This document shows positions 33,095 to 41,559 of a stretch of 64,000 nt of DNA, piece by piece (positions within the stretch are counted from its first letter, which is position 1; every line of letters starts with the position of its first letter). The DNA is from DASQDN01 sp963833675 (lineage in GTDB: Bacteria; Acidobacteriota; Terriglobia; Bryobacterales; Bryobacteraceae). Both the position numbers and the translations under genes were made by a program. The stretch is from positions 62,001 to 126,000 of the forward strand of contig CAWHYW010000016.1 of the NCBI GenBank assembly GCA_963833675.1, read 5' to 3'. The notes below the pieces were generated by a model that was not told the origin of the DNA, searched no databases, and saw nothing but the letters and a program-made list of their open reading frames with translations.

Positions 33095-34146
33095 TCGATC
33101 AGTTTATCCGCGATCTTGGATACCGCATGTGTTTCGCGGATGTATTCGGCGGCGCGCCTGCCAATCTCGCGCAATCGTGGCCGGTGTTCGGCTGCCCACC
33201 GAACGATTGCCTCCAGCTCGGCTTCTTCTTTGACGCCGGAACTGATCCGGATGCACGTCCCTTCGGGGTAGGATGCGTTCTCGAGGGAGTCCGTCATGAT
33301 CACTGGCGTGCCGGCGCCCATCAGGCCGATGGATACACCTGAGGTTTCGCCCGCGGCGGGATAGCGCAGATTGAGGCAGGCATCGATCGCCTGCGCGGCA
33401 GTCCAGTACATCTGCGGGCTCATGTAGCCGATGTGATGAACGTTGGGCAATGAGAGATATGGCTCGGCGGCTCGGCGGAGGTCGGACGAGATAATCTCCC
33501 CCGCAAGAAGCAGCCTCAAGTCCTTTAATCTCGAAAAGACGCGCAGTACAGGCAGGACCCGTTTGGATTCCCGAAGATGACCGAATATGCCGAATAACGG
33601 ACCAGAGCCAAGGCTCCTTCGAAGGACCTCGACTTCTCGCGCGTGCGGCATGTCCACCGGCGCGAGCAAGTGGGGAATTTCGACAATTCTCGCCGCCGCG
33701 CAATGATTGCGCACTACCGCCGCGGCAGCCGGATTATGGACGATGACGGCTTTTGCAGTTTCGGCGATTCGCTTCACCATCGGATATCGGAAGTATTCGC
33801 TGTCTCCTCCCGATCTCGCGCGATTGCTCCAGAGTGTCGCGGCAAGGTCGCGCGTCCATTCTCCGTAATTGTAGGCGAACTCGTTGATGTACTCGTCTCG
33901 CGAGAAGTGGCCAAGCGCAAAGTGCTGCAGCACCGCATCGTGGAGGACAACGATTCCTGGACGCTCCAAGGCGCGTTTGTAAATGGAGGCGTGCAGCTGA
34001 TTGTTGCCGAGATGGTACAGGTTTACGTCTCCGTCCTGATTGACATTTATCGTCGCGCGCGCTCGCAATGCCTGAAGCAGGGCAGAGCTGTAATCCGCGA
34101 CGCCCGTGCGAGCGGGGGGTAAGGGCGAATAGAATCCGATGGTCAC
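33076..34146 (-). CDS. Glycosyltransferase, GT4-like fold
   Basis: 356 residues and intact. The N-terminus (YSPLPPARTGVADYSSALL) is typical of GT4 enzymes, where the PxxxGVADY loop contacts the acceptor. The C-terminal Rossmann domain carries GPLFGIFGHLRESKRV and the nucleotide-sugar binding region ACLNLRYPAAGETSGVSIGL, in which the ExxG-like glutamate binds the donor. The start is GTG at 34146, overlapping the yggS-like stop (GTGA). It is probably cytoplasmic and builds a polysaccharide, glycolipid or glycoprotein, possibly related to the methyltransferase at 15236. Donor and acceptor are unknown. Confidence 0.85.
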   Translation of the reverse strand: MTIGFYSPLPPARTGVADYSSALLQALRARATINVNQDGDVNLYHLGNNQLHASIYKRALERPGIVVLHDAVLQHFALGHFSRDEYINEFAYNYGEWTRDLAATLWSNRARSGGDSEYFRYPMVKRIAETAKAVIVHNPAAAAVVRNHCAAARIVEIPHLLAPVDMPHAREVEVLRRSLGSGPLFGIFGHLRESKRVLPVLRVFSRLKDLRLLLAGEIISSDLRRAAEPYLSLPNVHHIGYMSPQMYWTAAQAIDACLNLRYPAAGETSGVSIGLMGAGTPVIMTDSLENASYPEGTCIRISSGVKEEAELEAIVRWAAEHRPRLREIGRRAAEYIRETHAVSKIADKLIECVGSS

Positions 34147-34853
34147 GGCTTGCGGCGTTTGCCGAACAACGCTGTGCCGACTCGGATGTGGGTTGCGCCT
34201 TCTTCGATCGCAGCTTCGAAATCGTGCGACATTCCCATTGATAAGCAGGACACGCCCAGGGCTTGTCCCAACTCGCGTAAACGCCGGAAATAGGGTCGCG
34301 ACAGCTCCGGATCGTCAGACCAGGGAGGCATGGTCATCAGCCCTGCAAGATGTAAATTGGGGCAACTGCGGATTGCCTCGATCAGCTCAGGAACGGTCGC
34401 CGGGTCGGCTCCTGCCTTCGCTTCTTCGTGAGACAGCTTCACTTCGATCATCACCTCGAGTCGCTTACCGACGGCATCGAGACGTCGCGCGAGTTTCGGT
34501 GAGTCTACCGTCTGAATGATTTGAAAGATCTCAGCCGCCGGCTTGGCCTTATTTGACTGCAGATGGCCGATGAGATGAAAGCGCCCCTCAGGCATTGGAC
34601 CTAATTGCGGCAGCTTGTCGGCAAACTCCTGGACGTAGTTCTCCCCGAAATCTCTCAGACCGATATCGTAAGCCTCGCGAACCACGGTAGCGGGAAAGAC
34701 CTTCGTCACTGCAATAAGAGTTATATCGGAACGGTCGCGGCCCGAGCGCTGGCAGGCAGAGTGGATACGCTCCTCGACGGCTTCCAGACGTTGCTTCAAC
34801 ACGAAGTCAGATTGTAGCGCGACGGCTAATCTGTTTCGTGGCGCGTGATACAT
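34143..34853 (-). CDS. yggS: YggS/PROSC-family PLP homeostasis protein
   Basis: About 237 residues from ATG 34853, or about 220 from a GTG/TTG pair near 34803-34806; the family is usually about 230. Conserved features are the PLP lysine in LIAVTKVFPA, GENYVQEFADKL, RFHLIGHLQSNK, LAGLMTMPPW and the phosphate-binding SHDFEAAIEEGATHIRVG. The protein carries bound PLP and maintains vitamin B6 and amino acid balance; it is not a racemase. The open frame continues far upstream, but that part is antisense to the group II intron and meaningless. The intron 5' end lies 11 bp before the ATG, so the native promoter has probably been displaced. Confidence 0.9.
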   Translation of the reverse strand: MYHAPRNRLAVALQSDFVLKQRLEAVEERIHSACQRSGRDRSDITLIAVTKVFPATVVREAYDIGLRDFGENYVQEFADKLPQLGPMPEGRFHLIGHLQSNKAKPAAEIFQIIQTVDSPKLARRLDAVGKRLEVMIEVKLSHEEAKAGADPATVPELIEAIRSCPNLHLAGLMTMPPWSDDPELSRPYFRRLRELGQALGVSCLSMGMSHDFEAAIEEGATHIRVGTALFGKRRKP

Positions 34854-34949
34854 TGGCGGCGTGGTGCGTCCTGAAAGACGCGTTGTTCTAGCAGGTGCAA
34901 GTCCTGTCCGGGTAAGCGCCGAAGCGCCCGGTAGCATACATACCGAAAG

Positions 34950-36034
34950 CAGATGGGAAGCAGCCGCCGTTGGGGATTCCGACGGTGCGGGATCGAGTGG
35001 TGCAGATGGCGGCGAAGATCGTGATCGAGCCGATCTTCGAGGCGGATTTCCAGACGTGCAGTTATGGATTCCGCCCGAAGAAGAGCGCGACGCAGGCTCT
35101 GGAAGCGGTCCGCGAGGCGGGCAATCAGGGCTACAACTTCGTCGTGGACGCAGACATTCAGGGCTACTTCGACAGCATTCAACGGGACATCCTGATGGAG
35201 TTGTTAAAGGAGCGGATCTCGGATCGAAGGGTATTGAAGTTAATCCGTCAATGGCTGAAGGCGGGCGTAATGGAGGACGGGCGGTGAGGGATACGCTGGC
35301 GGGAACACCGCAGGGCGGAGTTATCTCGCGGTTGCTGGCCAACATTTACCTGAACAAGTTGGATCGGATCTGGGTGGCGTGATGCGCGCAACTCGGCGTG
35401 CTGGTCCGCTACGCCGACGATTTCGTGGCGATGTGTCGCTCGGAGTCGGGGGCCAGGGAAGCGCTGCGCCGGATCGGGCTGGTAATGGAACGGCTCGGTT
35501 TGACACTGCATCCGGGGAAGACCCGTTTGGTGGACTTGAGACGCGGGAAGGAGAGAGCTTCGAGTTTCTGGGGTGCACGATTCGCAAGAAGAGGAGCATC
35601 CAGCGAAACCCTCGCCGGCATTTCATGCAGCGGTGGCCAAGCCGGAAAGCGACGAAGCGACTCCGCGAGCGTGTGCGCGAGTTGACCGACAAGCGGCAAA
35701 GCGGGAAGGACGTGAAGCAGATTATCGCCGAACTCACTCCCGTGCTTCGCGGCTGGGGGAACTACTTCCGAAGCGGCAATGCAGACGGAGAGTTCAACAC
35801 GATGGACAGTTTCGTACGGTGGCGTCTCGTCCGCTGGCAGTACCGGCAGGGAGGATAACGACCGGCGAAGCGGCAACCATGGACCAGCGATCAACTATAC
35901 GGTATGGGCCTGCATCGATTGCAGGGCACCGTGGAATACCCGACGCAAGCCACACCAAGAAGATCATCGTTAAGCCGTGTGCCGGAAAACGGCATGCACG
36001 GTTTGAAAGGGGATATTAGAAACGGACTGGCGTA
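34950..36034 (+). pseudogene. ltrA: Group II intron reverse transcriptase/maturase, N-terminally deleted
   Basis: Protein similarity begins in RT motif 2 (KADGKQPPLGIPTVRDR), followed by IVIEPIFEADFQTCSYGFRP and the motif 3 aspartate (FVVDADIQGYFDS). After a frame change near 35283 come GTPQGGVISRLLANIYLN and the catalytic LVRYADDFV. A TGA at 35380 interrupts this frame (VA-stop-CAQLGV), where CGA would restore it. A frame change near 35560 leads to the maturase domain (VLRGWGNYFRSGNADGEF). Another near 35857 leads to GMGLHRLQGTVEYP and SRVPENGMHGLKGD, the usual C-terminus that runs over domain V. The lost N-terminus, the stop and three frame changes together mean it is inactive. Confidence 0.88.
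35972..36004 (+). ncRNA. Group II intron domain V
   Basis: The outer stem AAGCCGTG (35972-35979) pairs with CACGGTTT (35997-36004), including the usual G-U wobble at the AGC catalytic triad. The inner stem TGCCG/CGGCA carries a GAAA-type tetraloop. This is the catalytic core of the ribozyme and its structure is undamaged. Confidence 0.85.
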
Positions 36035-36061
36035 AGCCAGTACCGCGCTAAGCTTCTACCA

Positions 36062-36535
36062 ATGAAGAGAATTCTGGTTACTGGTATTTAGCTTGTGGCC
36101 TCTTTGTGCGCAGCTAACAAGGACTTCAACGGCCGCTGGGACATCACCGTTCCTGAGAATGATCGCAAGCGCGCATGGTGGTTCGAGGTAAACAATGCCG
36201 AAAGCGGGAAGCCGACGGGGACCTTTATCAGTGCCTTCGGTGGCGATCTGAATAAATATGATGAGGGCGCGATTGCGAATGACGAGTTGCATATTGTGTT
36301 TCGCAACAACAACGGTCAGAAGCCGTAAGCCTGGCATCTGCGAGCCAAGCTCGTGCAAGGAAAACTGGAAGGGACGCAGGAAGTCGAAGGGAATCCCAAG
36401 AAGCTCACCTGGATCGGTGTGCGTCCGCCGAAGTTTAAGACTCTCGATCCGCACAAGCTCATGGCAGGCAAACCGATTGAACTCTTCATCAAGCAGGGGA
36501 CGAGACCATCGTCCCCTGCAGCTACGATAAATTGA
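36062..36535 (+). pseudogene. Fragment of a secreted protein resembling the N-terminal region of DUF1080-type hydrolases
   Basis: One frame from ATG 36062 reads a signal-peptide-like start (MKRILVTGI), then TAG at 36089, then LVASLCAANKDFNGRWDITV and a beta domain (TGTFISAFGGDLNKYDEGA). TAA follows at 36326 and the frame resumes as LRAKLVQGKLEGTQEVEGN up to GKPIELF, where similarity ends and random sequence leads to a stop at 36533. From memory, this FNGRWDITV...GKPIELF segment precedes the DUF1080 (3-keto-disaccharide hydrolase-like) domain in acidobacterial proteins; that catalytic domain is missing. Two in-frame stops plus truncation make this a true pseudogene. Its ATG lies 3 bp after the intron end. 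Confidence 0.6.
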
Positions 36536-36637
36536 ATGTGAGAGCTTCATTCACTTGCGCCGCACGCGTGAATACTTACCGCCCAGCTTGATCCTTGCTG
36601 ACTATTTCAACCAACAAGGGAGGACAACGCGGCCATT

Positions 36638-38221
36638 TTATTTTGTGAGCCCAATCCGATACTCAGGTCTGGGGTAGTGGCCGACGATGCTTACCGGAAG
36701 CGTTGCGCCTTTATGCTTGTGGTCCCGGAACAGCCTATCGAAAGGTTTCAACAGAACTGATTTAAATCCGGATGCCGCTTCTGACGCGTCAGCAATCATG
36801 GAAACCGTGCCCTTCAAGGCCACACGTTTGGTGAGAAGATTATAAGTTCCGCCGCCGGTCGCGGTTGCGCCAGGAACATGAAATGATACTCCCGAGAGCA
36901 ATGCCAAACCTTGTTTCAGTGATACCTCTCCCGTGAGTTGTGAAAGCACCGGCTCGGCCGTAAGCTCCTCAGCCTTTTTCTTGTCGCCGCGCGCCCGCGC
37001 GCTCAAACCGTCCACTTTCGTCTGTGTGTTCGTTCTCACCCATCGGGCATCACTGATCCTGAAACGACCGCGCAGAAGGAGCCGGTGCAGGAACGGCTCG
37101 TCTCCCTGTAGAAGATCTGTGTCGGCGCGAAAGTCAATTGGGCCCCTTAGAGCAGGCTGAGGTGAGCGTGTGAACAGCGAGAGCAGATCTTCAATTCTCG
37201 CGCAGTCACCTATGAAGTGCAGCGATACTGCCTTGTTGTGCTTACCTGTGATTGTTCCGTTCACCGTAAGCCGCGTACCAAGGAAATCTGCCTGCACCGC
37301 ATCAAGTATGACTTGACCGGAAAGCCCGTTCACGTCCGCGCGATATGACGTATGAAGATCCGTTGAATGCCCATTGTGGTTGATTTCAAACCTTGAAGCA
37401 ACGGCTGTACCGCTTACACGGACGTTCTCAAGAGGACCCCGAAACATGCCTGTGCCGTTGAGAGTGCCACCAATTCCTTCGTACTTGCCTAGCCTCCCGC
37501 CGCGGAGTTCAAATGAACCCGCCACAGGAGTGCGCGCCTGATCGTCCCATGAGATTGGGCCAATCCTACCGGACGACTGGAGTTGACCTGGGGGGGCTGG
37601 TATGTCAAGCAAAGCGACATAAGTTATTTGTTTCGCTTTACCCACATCTCCGAGGCGAAGGCGCTGTATCTTGAAGCGCAGAGGTGACTCGTTATTCCTG
37701 AGGATGTCGAGATCTGTACCGTCTGCGACAAACTCACCAATCACCAGTTCTCCCAATCCGTCAGAAGAACCAGCCGTAACTGGAGGTGGGAAAGGGAAAG
37801 CTATTTCAAGCTGAAGATTTTGTGCCTGGACGCGATCTACGCGCTTGCGAAGGGCTAGGACGTTCCACCATGAGGACCGGAGTGTCAGCTTTTCAGCTCG
37901 CGCAATTGGGTGCGGCGCACGCCTGGCAATCTCAACGCCTTCGATGCTGCAACCGGGTTCCGGAAAAACACTCCTGCGAAACCGCTGGATACGGACTCTA
38001 CTGCCCGTCGCGCGCTCGATGCTGCCAATCACCCGTTCCTGCGTATAGGGCCATCGAAACATTAGCAAACATGAGATCGCGGCAAAAGCGGCCAGTAGCA
38101 CTGCCATAACCACTTTGCCCCACCGTGGCATCCTCATTGGAGTCGTTGTGGGCGGCAACATACCAATGGGACTGTGCGCCGCGTAACGCTGTTTCACGGT
38201 CCTTTTATGAGCTGACAGCAC
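36638..38221 (-). CDS. AsmA-like membrane-anchored protein
   Basis: 527 residues from 38221; the ATG at 38161 (MLPPTTTPMRMPRWGK) is an equally good start. One N-terminal transmembrane helix (VVMAVLLAAFAAISCLLMF) is followed by an AsmA/YhdP-like repeating beta-groove region. Features include IERATGSRVRIQRFRRSVFP, typical of AsmA N-termini, and GEVSLKQGLALLSGVSFHVP with TATGGGTYNLLTKRVALKG, typical of the C-terminal domain. Such proteins lie in the periplasm and are linked to lipid transport between the membranes. The gene is intact and stands alone, 256 bp after the ferritin-like gene. Confidence 0.8.
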   Translation of the reverse strand: MLSAHKRTVKQRYAAHSPIGMLPPTTTPMRMPRWGKVVMAVLLAAFAAISCLLMFRWPYTQERVIGSIERATGSRVRIQRFRRSVFPEPGCSIEGVEIARRAPHPIARAEKLTLRSSWWNVLALRKRVDRVQAQNLQLEIAFPFPPPVTAGSSDGLGELVIGEFVADGTDLDILRNNESPLRFKIQRLRLGDVGKAKQITYVALLDIPAPPGQLQSSGRIGPISWDDQARTPVAGSFELRGGRLGKYEGIGGTLNGTGMFRGPLENVRVSGTAVASRFEINHNGHSTDLHTSYRADVNGLSGQVILDAVQADFLGTRLTVNGTITGKHNKAVSLHFIGDCARIEDLLSLFTRSPQPALRGPIDFRADTDLLQGDEPFLHRLLLRGRFRISDARWVRTNTQTKVDGLSARARGDKKKAEELTAEPVLSQLTGEVSLKQGLALLSGVSFHVPGATATGGGTYNLLTKRVALKGTVSMIADASEAASGFKSVLLKPFDRLFRDHKHKGATLPVSIVGHYPRPEYRIGLTK

Positions 38222-38477
38222 TGCAAGAGCATAACTGCGAGTGCGTTTTAAAGATCAGCAACCACCGATGACACACTCAGAGAACCGCATTACTGATTCC
38301 TGCTATCGCCTGAAGCGCGTAACTGAACCGCCCCGACAAGCTTCTCATGGTTTTTGACCCATCAGCATACACGTAGGCTAATCCCGAGGCTTGTCCTGTA
38401 CACCGGGCCGCTGGTACAGCGCATAACAGACGAAGCGGCTGCGAGTTCTTGCGGCCCTCAACTATGTGTCCGAACGG

Positions 38478-39050
38478 TCACCTCTTTTTCGCAACACTCT
38501 TCCGAATACCAACAGATACGGGCTTGGCTTCCTCTTCCTCTTCCTGCTCCTCGTCTTCGGAGTCTTCCTCGGATTGCACTTCTTCGTAAAGCGTCTCGGC
38601 CACCTCCGTCAGTTTTTCATCGGCTTGTTCCTCTTCTTCGAGTGTTTGATTCAGAAGATCGGCAGCTTCGGACTCGCCAAGCTTCTCTGCCATTGTCTTG
38701 GCTGTGCCATAGGCTGCCATTTCGTAATGCTCGACTCGTTGTGCCGCGCCAATCAGCTGCAGATCCCGCAGGGGGCCTTTCTCTTCTTGCTGCAGCGCTT
38801 CATTTCCTTCCTCAAGCAGTCCTTGCATTCCTTTGCAGGGCTTGGCCCGTGGCTTCTCCTCTAAAAGCGAAAACACCTGTTCAAGCCGGGTTACTTGCTC
38901 CTTCGTTACTTGAAGGTGCTCCTGGAGGGCGGCCGCGAGCTGTTCCGATGCGGCTCCTTTCGCTAATTTCGGTAAAGCTTTGACAATCTGCTTCTCCGCG
39001 CTGTACAGATCCTTCAATTCTTCTATCAGCAGTTCTTTCAGATTTTCCAT
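38478..39050 (-). CDS. YciE/YciF-type ferritin-like protein (DUF892)
   Basis: 190 residues. The first 160 form a four-helix ferritin-like bundle with the DUF892 pattern: ELKDLYSAEKQIVKALPKLA, RVEHYEMAAYGTAKTMAEKL and NQTLEEEEQADEKLTEVAE. The Glu/His residues would hold a di-metal centre. A very acidic linker (about 165-178) and a basic tail (GIRKSVAKKR) are added, and the acidic run may cause some sequence-dependent artefacts in prediction. The family is induced by stress and often found near manganese catalase. Here it lies 76 bp downstream of that gene on the same strand, so the two are probably co-expressed. Confidence 0.9.
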   Translation of the reverse strand: MENLKELLIEELKDLYSAEKQIVKALPKLAKGAASEQLAAALQEHLQVTKEQVTRLEQVFSLLEEKPRAKPCKGMQGLLEEGNEALQQEEKGPLRDLQLIGAAQRVEHYEMAAYGTAKTMAEKLGESEAADLLNQTLEEEEQADEKLTEVAETLYEEVQSEEDSEDEEQEEEEEAKPVSVGIRKSVAKKR

Positions 39051-39126
39051 TTACCGCTCTCCCTAAGAGTCAACTACTTAGATCGTGGTTGATTATCGAC
39101 GGATGCCAGACGCACATTTGCTTCTT

Positions 39127-40143
39127 CTAACGGCTCGGCGTCTTCGATGAATCTTTTTCGGATCTGGCGCTTTCCGTCCTCAAGCTGCTCATCATTCCGC
39201 CGCCAAGGTCCGAATAGTCAGACCAGCCGATCATGCCGGTTGACGGCACGGAAGACTTTACTTCGCTGCTTCTTACCTTACTGAGTTCGTGTTCTCTTGC
39301 CGCCATGGCATCAAATGTGTCGGAAGAGCCTTCAATCTGCTCCTTTCGCAACCCTTGGGTTTGTCGAACATGGCTGACCGGTTGTTCGATATATACCCAC
39401 TGTTCGCCGGATAGCCATGGTCCTTGACCTTGGTTCCAAGGTCCTTTCGCGTCGCCTTCAGACATATTGAAATAGGTATGCGTGAATCGGGGATCGCCTT
39501 GCAATATGCCCGGAGGAAAGTTCGGCGTAATACTTTGTAAGGCAGCGGCAAACATCTGGAAGTGAGCTACCTCCCGGGTCATCAGGAATCCCAGGCTCTC
39601 TTTGACCAGCGGATCGTCGGTAAATTGGAGCAAATATTCGTACACGATTTTGGCTCGTGATTCAGCGGCGATGTCGGACCGCAGGTCCACTGTAAGATCG
39701 CCATTGGCGTTGACGTAGTTGCCATTCCATGGATATCCGTTTGAATCGGTGACCACCGGACCGCCGCCAGATAGAACCAGGAAAGACGGGCTCGTGAGAG
39801 CTTCATGAATCAGTTCTTCCCGGCCCGCTTTACCATCCATCACTTTGGCAAGACTCGACTGCTCGACTGCGTTCTTCAACTCCCCGTTCACGCCGGACAG
39901 GAGCATGGTGATCGTTGCGCCAACGATCTCCAGATGACTGAACTCTTCCGTCGCAATATCCATAAGCAGATCGTATTTATCTGGGTAAGATCGGCGACAA
40001 CTGAATGCCTGGACGAAATATTGCATTGCTGCCTTCAGTTCCCCGTTTCCACCGCCGAACTGCTCAAGAAGTAAGCGAGCGAAGCGAGGATCGGGTCCGG
40101 AAACACGGGCATCAAACTGCAACTCTTTTACATGGTGAAACAT
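39127..40143 (-). CDS. Manganese catalase
   Basis: 338 residues and intact; the enzyme breaks down hydrogen peroxide with a dimanganese site. The ferritin-like bundle carries the expected ligands: a glutamate in NGELKAAMQYFVQAF, E and H in IATEEFSHLEIVG, a glutamate in DIAAESRAKIVYEYLL, and a histidine in MTREVAHFQMF. The C-terminal third (QWVYIEQPVSHVRQTQG onwards) is the usual lid-like extension, followed by a Ser-rich tail. A GGAGG site stands 10-15 bp before ATG. It is cytoplasmic and paired with the DUF892 gene in a probable oxidative-stress operon. Confidence 0.93.
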   Translation of the reverse strand: MFHHVKELQFDARVSGPDPRFARLLLEQFGGGNGELKAAMQYFVQAFSCRRSYPDKYDLLMDIATEEFSHLEIVGATITMLLSGVNGELKNAVEQSSLAKVMDGKAGREELIHEALTSPSFLVLSGGGPVVTDSNGYPWNGNYVNANGDLTVDLRSDIAAESRAKIVYEYLLQFTDDPLVKESLGFLMTREVAHFQMFAAALQSITPNFPPGILQGDPRFTHTYFNMSEGDAKGPWNQGQGPWLSGEQWVYIEQPVSHVRQTQGLRKEQIEGSSDTFDAMAAREHELSKVRSSEVKSSVPSTGMIGWSDYSDLGGGMMSSLRTESARSEKDSSKTPSR

Positions 40144-40420
40144 GTCAGTCGGAGAACCTCCGCCTGTATGACTAAAAGCGCATCGCCCGGTGTCGTCATA
40201 ACTGTGTTCGGTTGCTGTGCGGATCCTTTCCGGCCAAGAACTTGCGGCACGTCAGCACTGTTGTTGCATCTTAGGCTTCGACATTGGAACATACAACCGA
40301 GCCGATAAGCTAATTCGCGACGGCTGAGCGTCGCATCAACGTGCGCCTGGGATGTTTACTTCGACGGATGGGCATCGAACTCGCGGACCTCGCAGAGCCC
40401 GGCGAACTGACTTCTGAGCC

Positions 40421-41290
40421 TCAAACGAAATCGATCTGGAAAATCCACCCCGCCGTCGGGCTGTCGTTATTCGGCCACCCTGGATGGATTCCCGCATCGC
40501 AACTGATAAGTTTGCCGTTGTAAACCGCTAAGCCGTGCGGATCGCTCGATCCCGGAAGTAATTCGACAATCTCCAGAACACGCCCTGTCTCCAGATCGTA
40601 CCGAACCAGGCCCGGCTTGTAGTCGTTGTGACTCGTGCTGTCATTCCCGATCACCTGCCACATAGCGCCGTCCTGAATGGCGATCCCGTGGTATCGGATC
40701 CAATCCGGGTACGACTGATAGAAGGGGATCATGTATTCGGGTTGCCACGTCTTGGGATCGACGCGCAAATTGCCGCGCAGCCGTAGCGAGCCGATCCAGA
40801 GCTTTCCTTCATGCCACAGGCCGCCATGGGAACCGCCGCCATCTCCGCCCGGGGCCCCTAGCGGAATTTGTCTATGGGTAATCAACTTAGAGTTCATATC
40901 GACCTGGAACACGCCTTCCGGAGGCGCGTTGGCGATCATCCAGACATAGCCGCCGCCAACCGCCATACCGCTTGTGTTGCGCGATGGGGTAGTCACGGTC
41001 TTGAGCACCTTACCGTTCCAGTCGACAAGCCATGCGCATTCTTCCAGCGATTTCGGCTCTGGTAGCTTGTACGCTTTCGCTTGCTCTCCCGACAGTTTCT
41101 GTTCCCCGATCCATAGACCTTCGGGTGCGACGGAGACAGCATTGGGAAATCCTTGCGGGCTCTTGAACAGCTTCGTTGTTTTAGCCTTGCGCACCGGCGG
41201 CTTCTTTGCCCTTTGCGCAAAGGCAACGCCGCCGTATCTTAGAGCGACGCCGGCGCCGAGACCCGCGACGAGGAATTCACGTTTGGTCAT
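40421..41290 (-). CDS. Exported beta-propeller protein (Vgb/SMP-30-like)
   Basis: 289 residues. The N-terminus (TKREFLVAGLGAGVALRYGG) is Tat-like but has KR rather than RR. Blade repeats follow: PNAVSVAPEGLWIGEQKL, NTSGMAVGGGYVWMIANAPP, GSHGGLWHEGKLWIGSLRL and DPHGLAVYNGKLISCDAG. They resemble six-bladed streptogramin-lyase/SMP-30-type propellers. Candidate metal-binding acids and histidines are present (SSDPHGLAVY), but the reaction cannot be assigned. An AGGAG site lies upstream of ATG 41290. The gene is intact and followed by a 277-bp gap before the catalase. Confidence 0.75.
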   Translation of the reverse strand: MTKREFLVAGLGAGVALRYGGVAFAQRAKKPPVRKAKTTKLFKSPQGFPNAVSVAPEGLWIGEQKLSGEQAKAYKLPEPKSLEECAWLVDWNGKVLKTVTTPSRNTSGMAVGGGYVWMIANAPPEGVFQVDMNSKLITHRQIPLGAPGGDGGGSHGGLWHEGKLWIGSLRLRGNLRVDPKTWQPEYMIPFYQSYPDWIRYHGIAIQDGAMWQVIGNDSTSHNDYKPGLVRYDLETGRVLEIVELLPGSSDPHGLAVYNGKLISCDAGIHPGWPNNDSPTAGWIFQIDFV

Positions 41291-41360
41291 TAAGATCTCC
41301 TATGTATGTGTGTCAACTACCATCTGGTTTTCCGTCTTGGTAAGACGAAGAAACTGCTGA

Positions 41361-41527
41361 GCATCTGGTTCCCGGCGGAGCCGCCCGTCGCACATTGTGG
41401 TGAAGCACGGCGGCGCACAGGAGGCAAGGGCGCGCCGGTGTTTGGCGCGGCGAAGCGAACCCTTGCCTCCGAGCACCGCTGTGCTATCGGAGTGCGTTGG
41501 ACGGGCGGCGTAGCGGGAGCCAGATGC
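41361..41527. repeat. Long imperfect palindrome, about 167 bp
   Basis: The left arm 41361-41430 and right arm 41460-41527 are inverted copies with about two thirds identity by eye. Exact blocks are GCATCTGG/CCAGATGC at the ends, GCCGCCCGTC/GACGGGCGGC, and GGAGGCAAGGG/CCCTTGCCTCC next to the 29-nt loop. It could fold into one very stable cruciform or RNA hairpin. It contains no gene and ends 33 bp from the stop of the IS110 transposase. It looks like a REP- or MITE-type element, or part of the IS right end. Confidence 0.75.
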
Positions 41528-41559
41528 CTGGATTCCCGGTGGTGGGTCCCAGAGCGTGT

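Larger units (their letters stand above)
34864..36059 (+). mobile_element. Internally deleted group II intron, possibly bacterial class C
   Basis: The 5' end matches the GUGYG consensus (GTGCG at 34864). Domain V is intact at 35972-36004. The likely 3' end is ...TTCTAC at about 36054-36059, after a domain VI-like segment. Total length is about 1.2 kb against roughly 2 kb or more for a complete element. The first 85 bases of domain I run almost straight into codons for reverse transcriptase motif 2, so most of domains I-IV and the RT N-terminus have been lost. The encoded RT is also interrupted. The element can hardly move on its own; trans-mobilisation would need the missing domain I. It separates yggS from a broken secreted-protein gene. 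Confidence 0.85.

Noticed and set aside
34854..35345. Long N-terminal extension of the yggS reading frame
   Set aside because: It is antisense to the intron reverse transcriptase, low-complexity Pro/Ser/Arg sequence, and YggS proteins are only about 230 residues.
38222..38477. Plus-strand ORF across the AsmA-ferritin gap
   Set aside because: It is continued by the antisense strand of the acidic ferritin tail; the gap itself shows no gene, repeat or RNA I can support.
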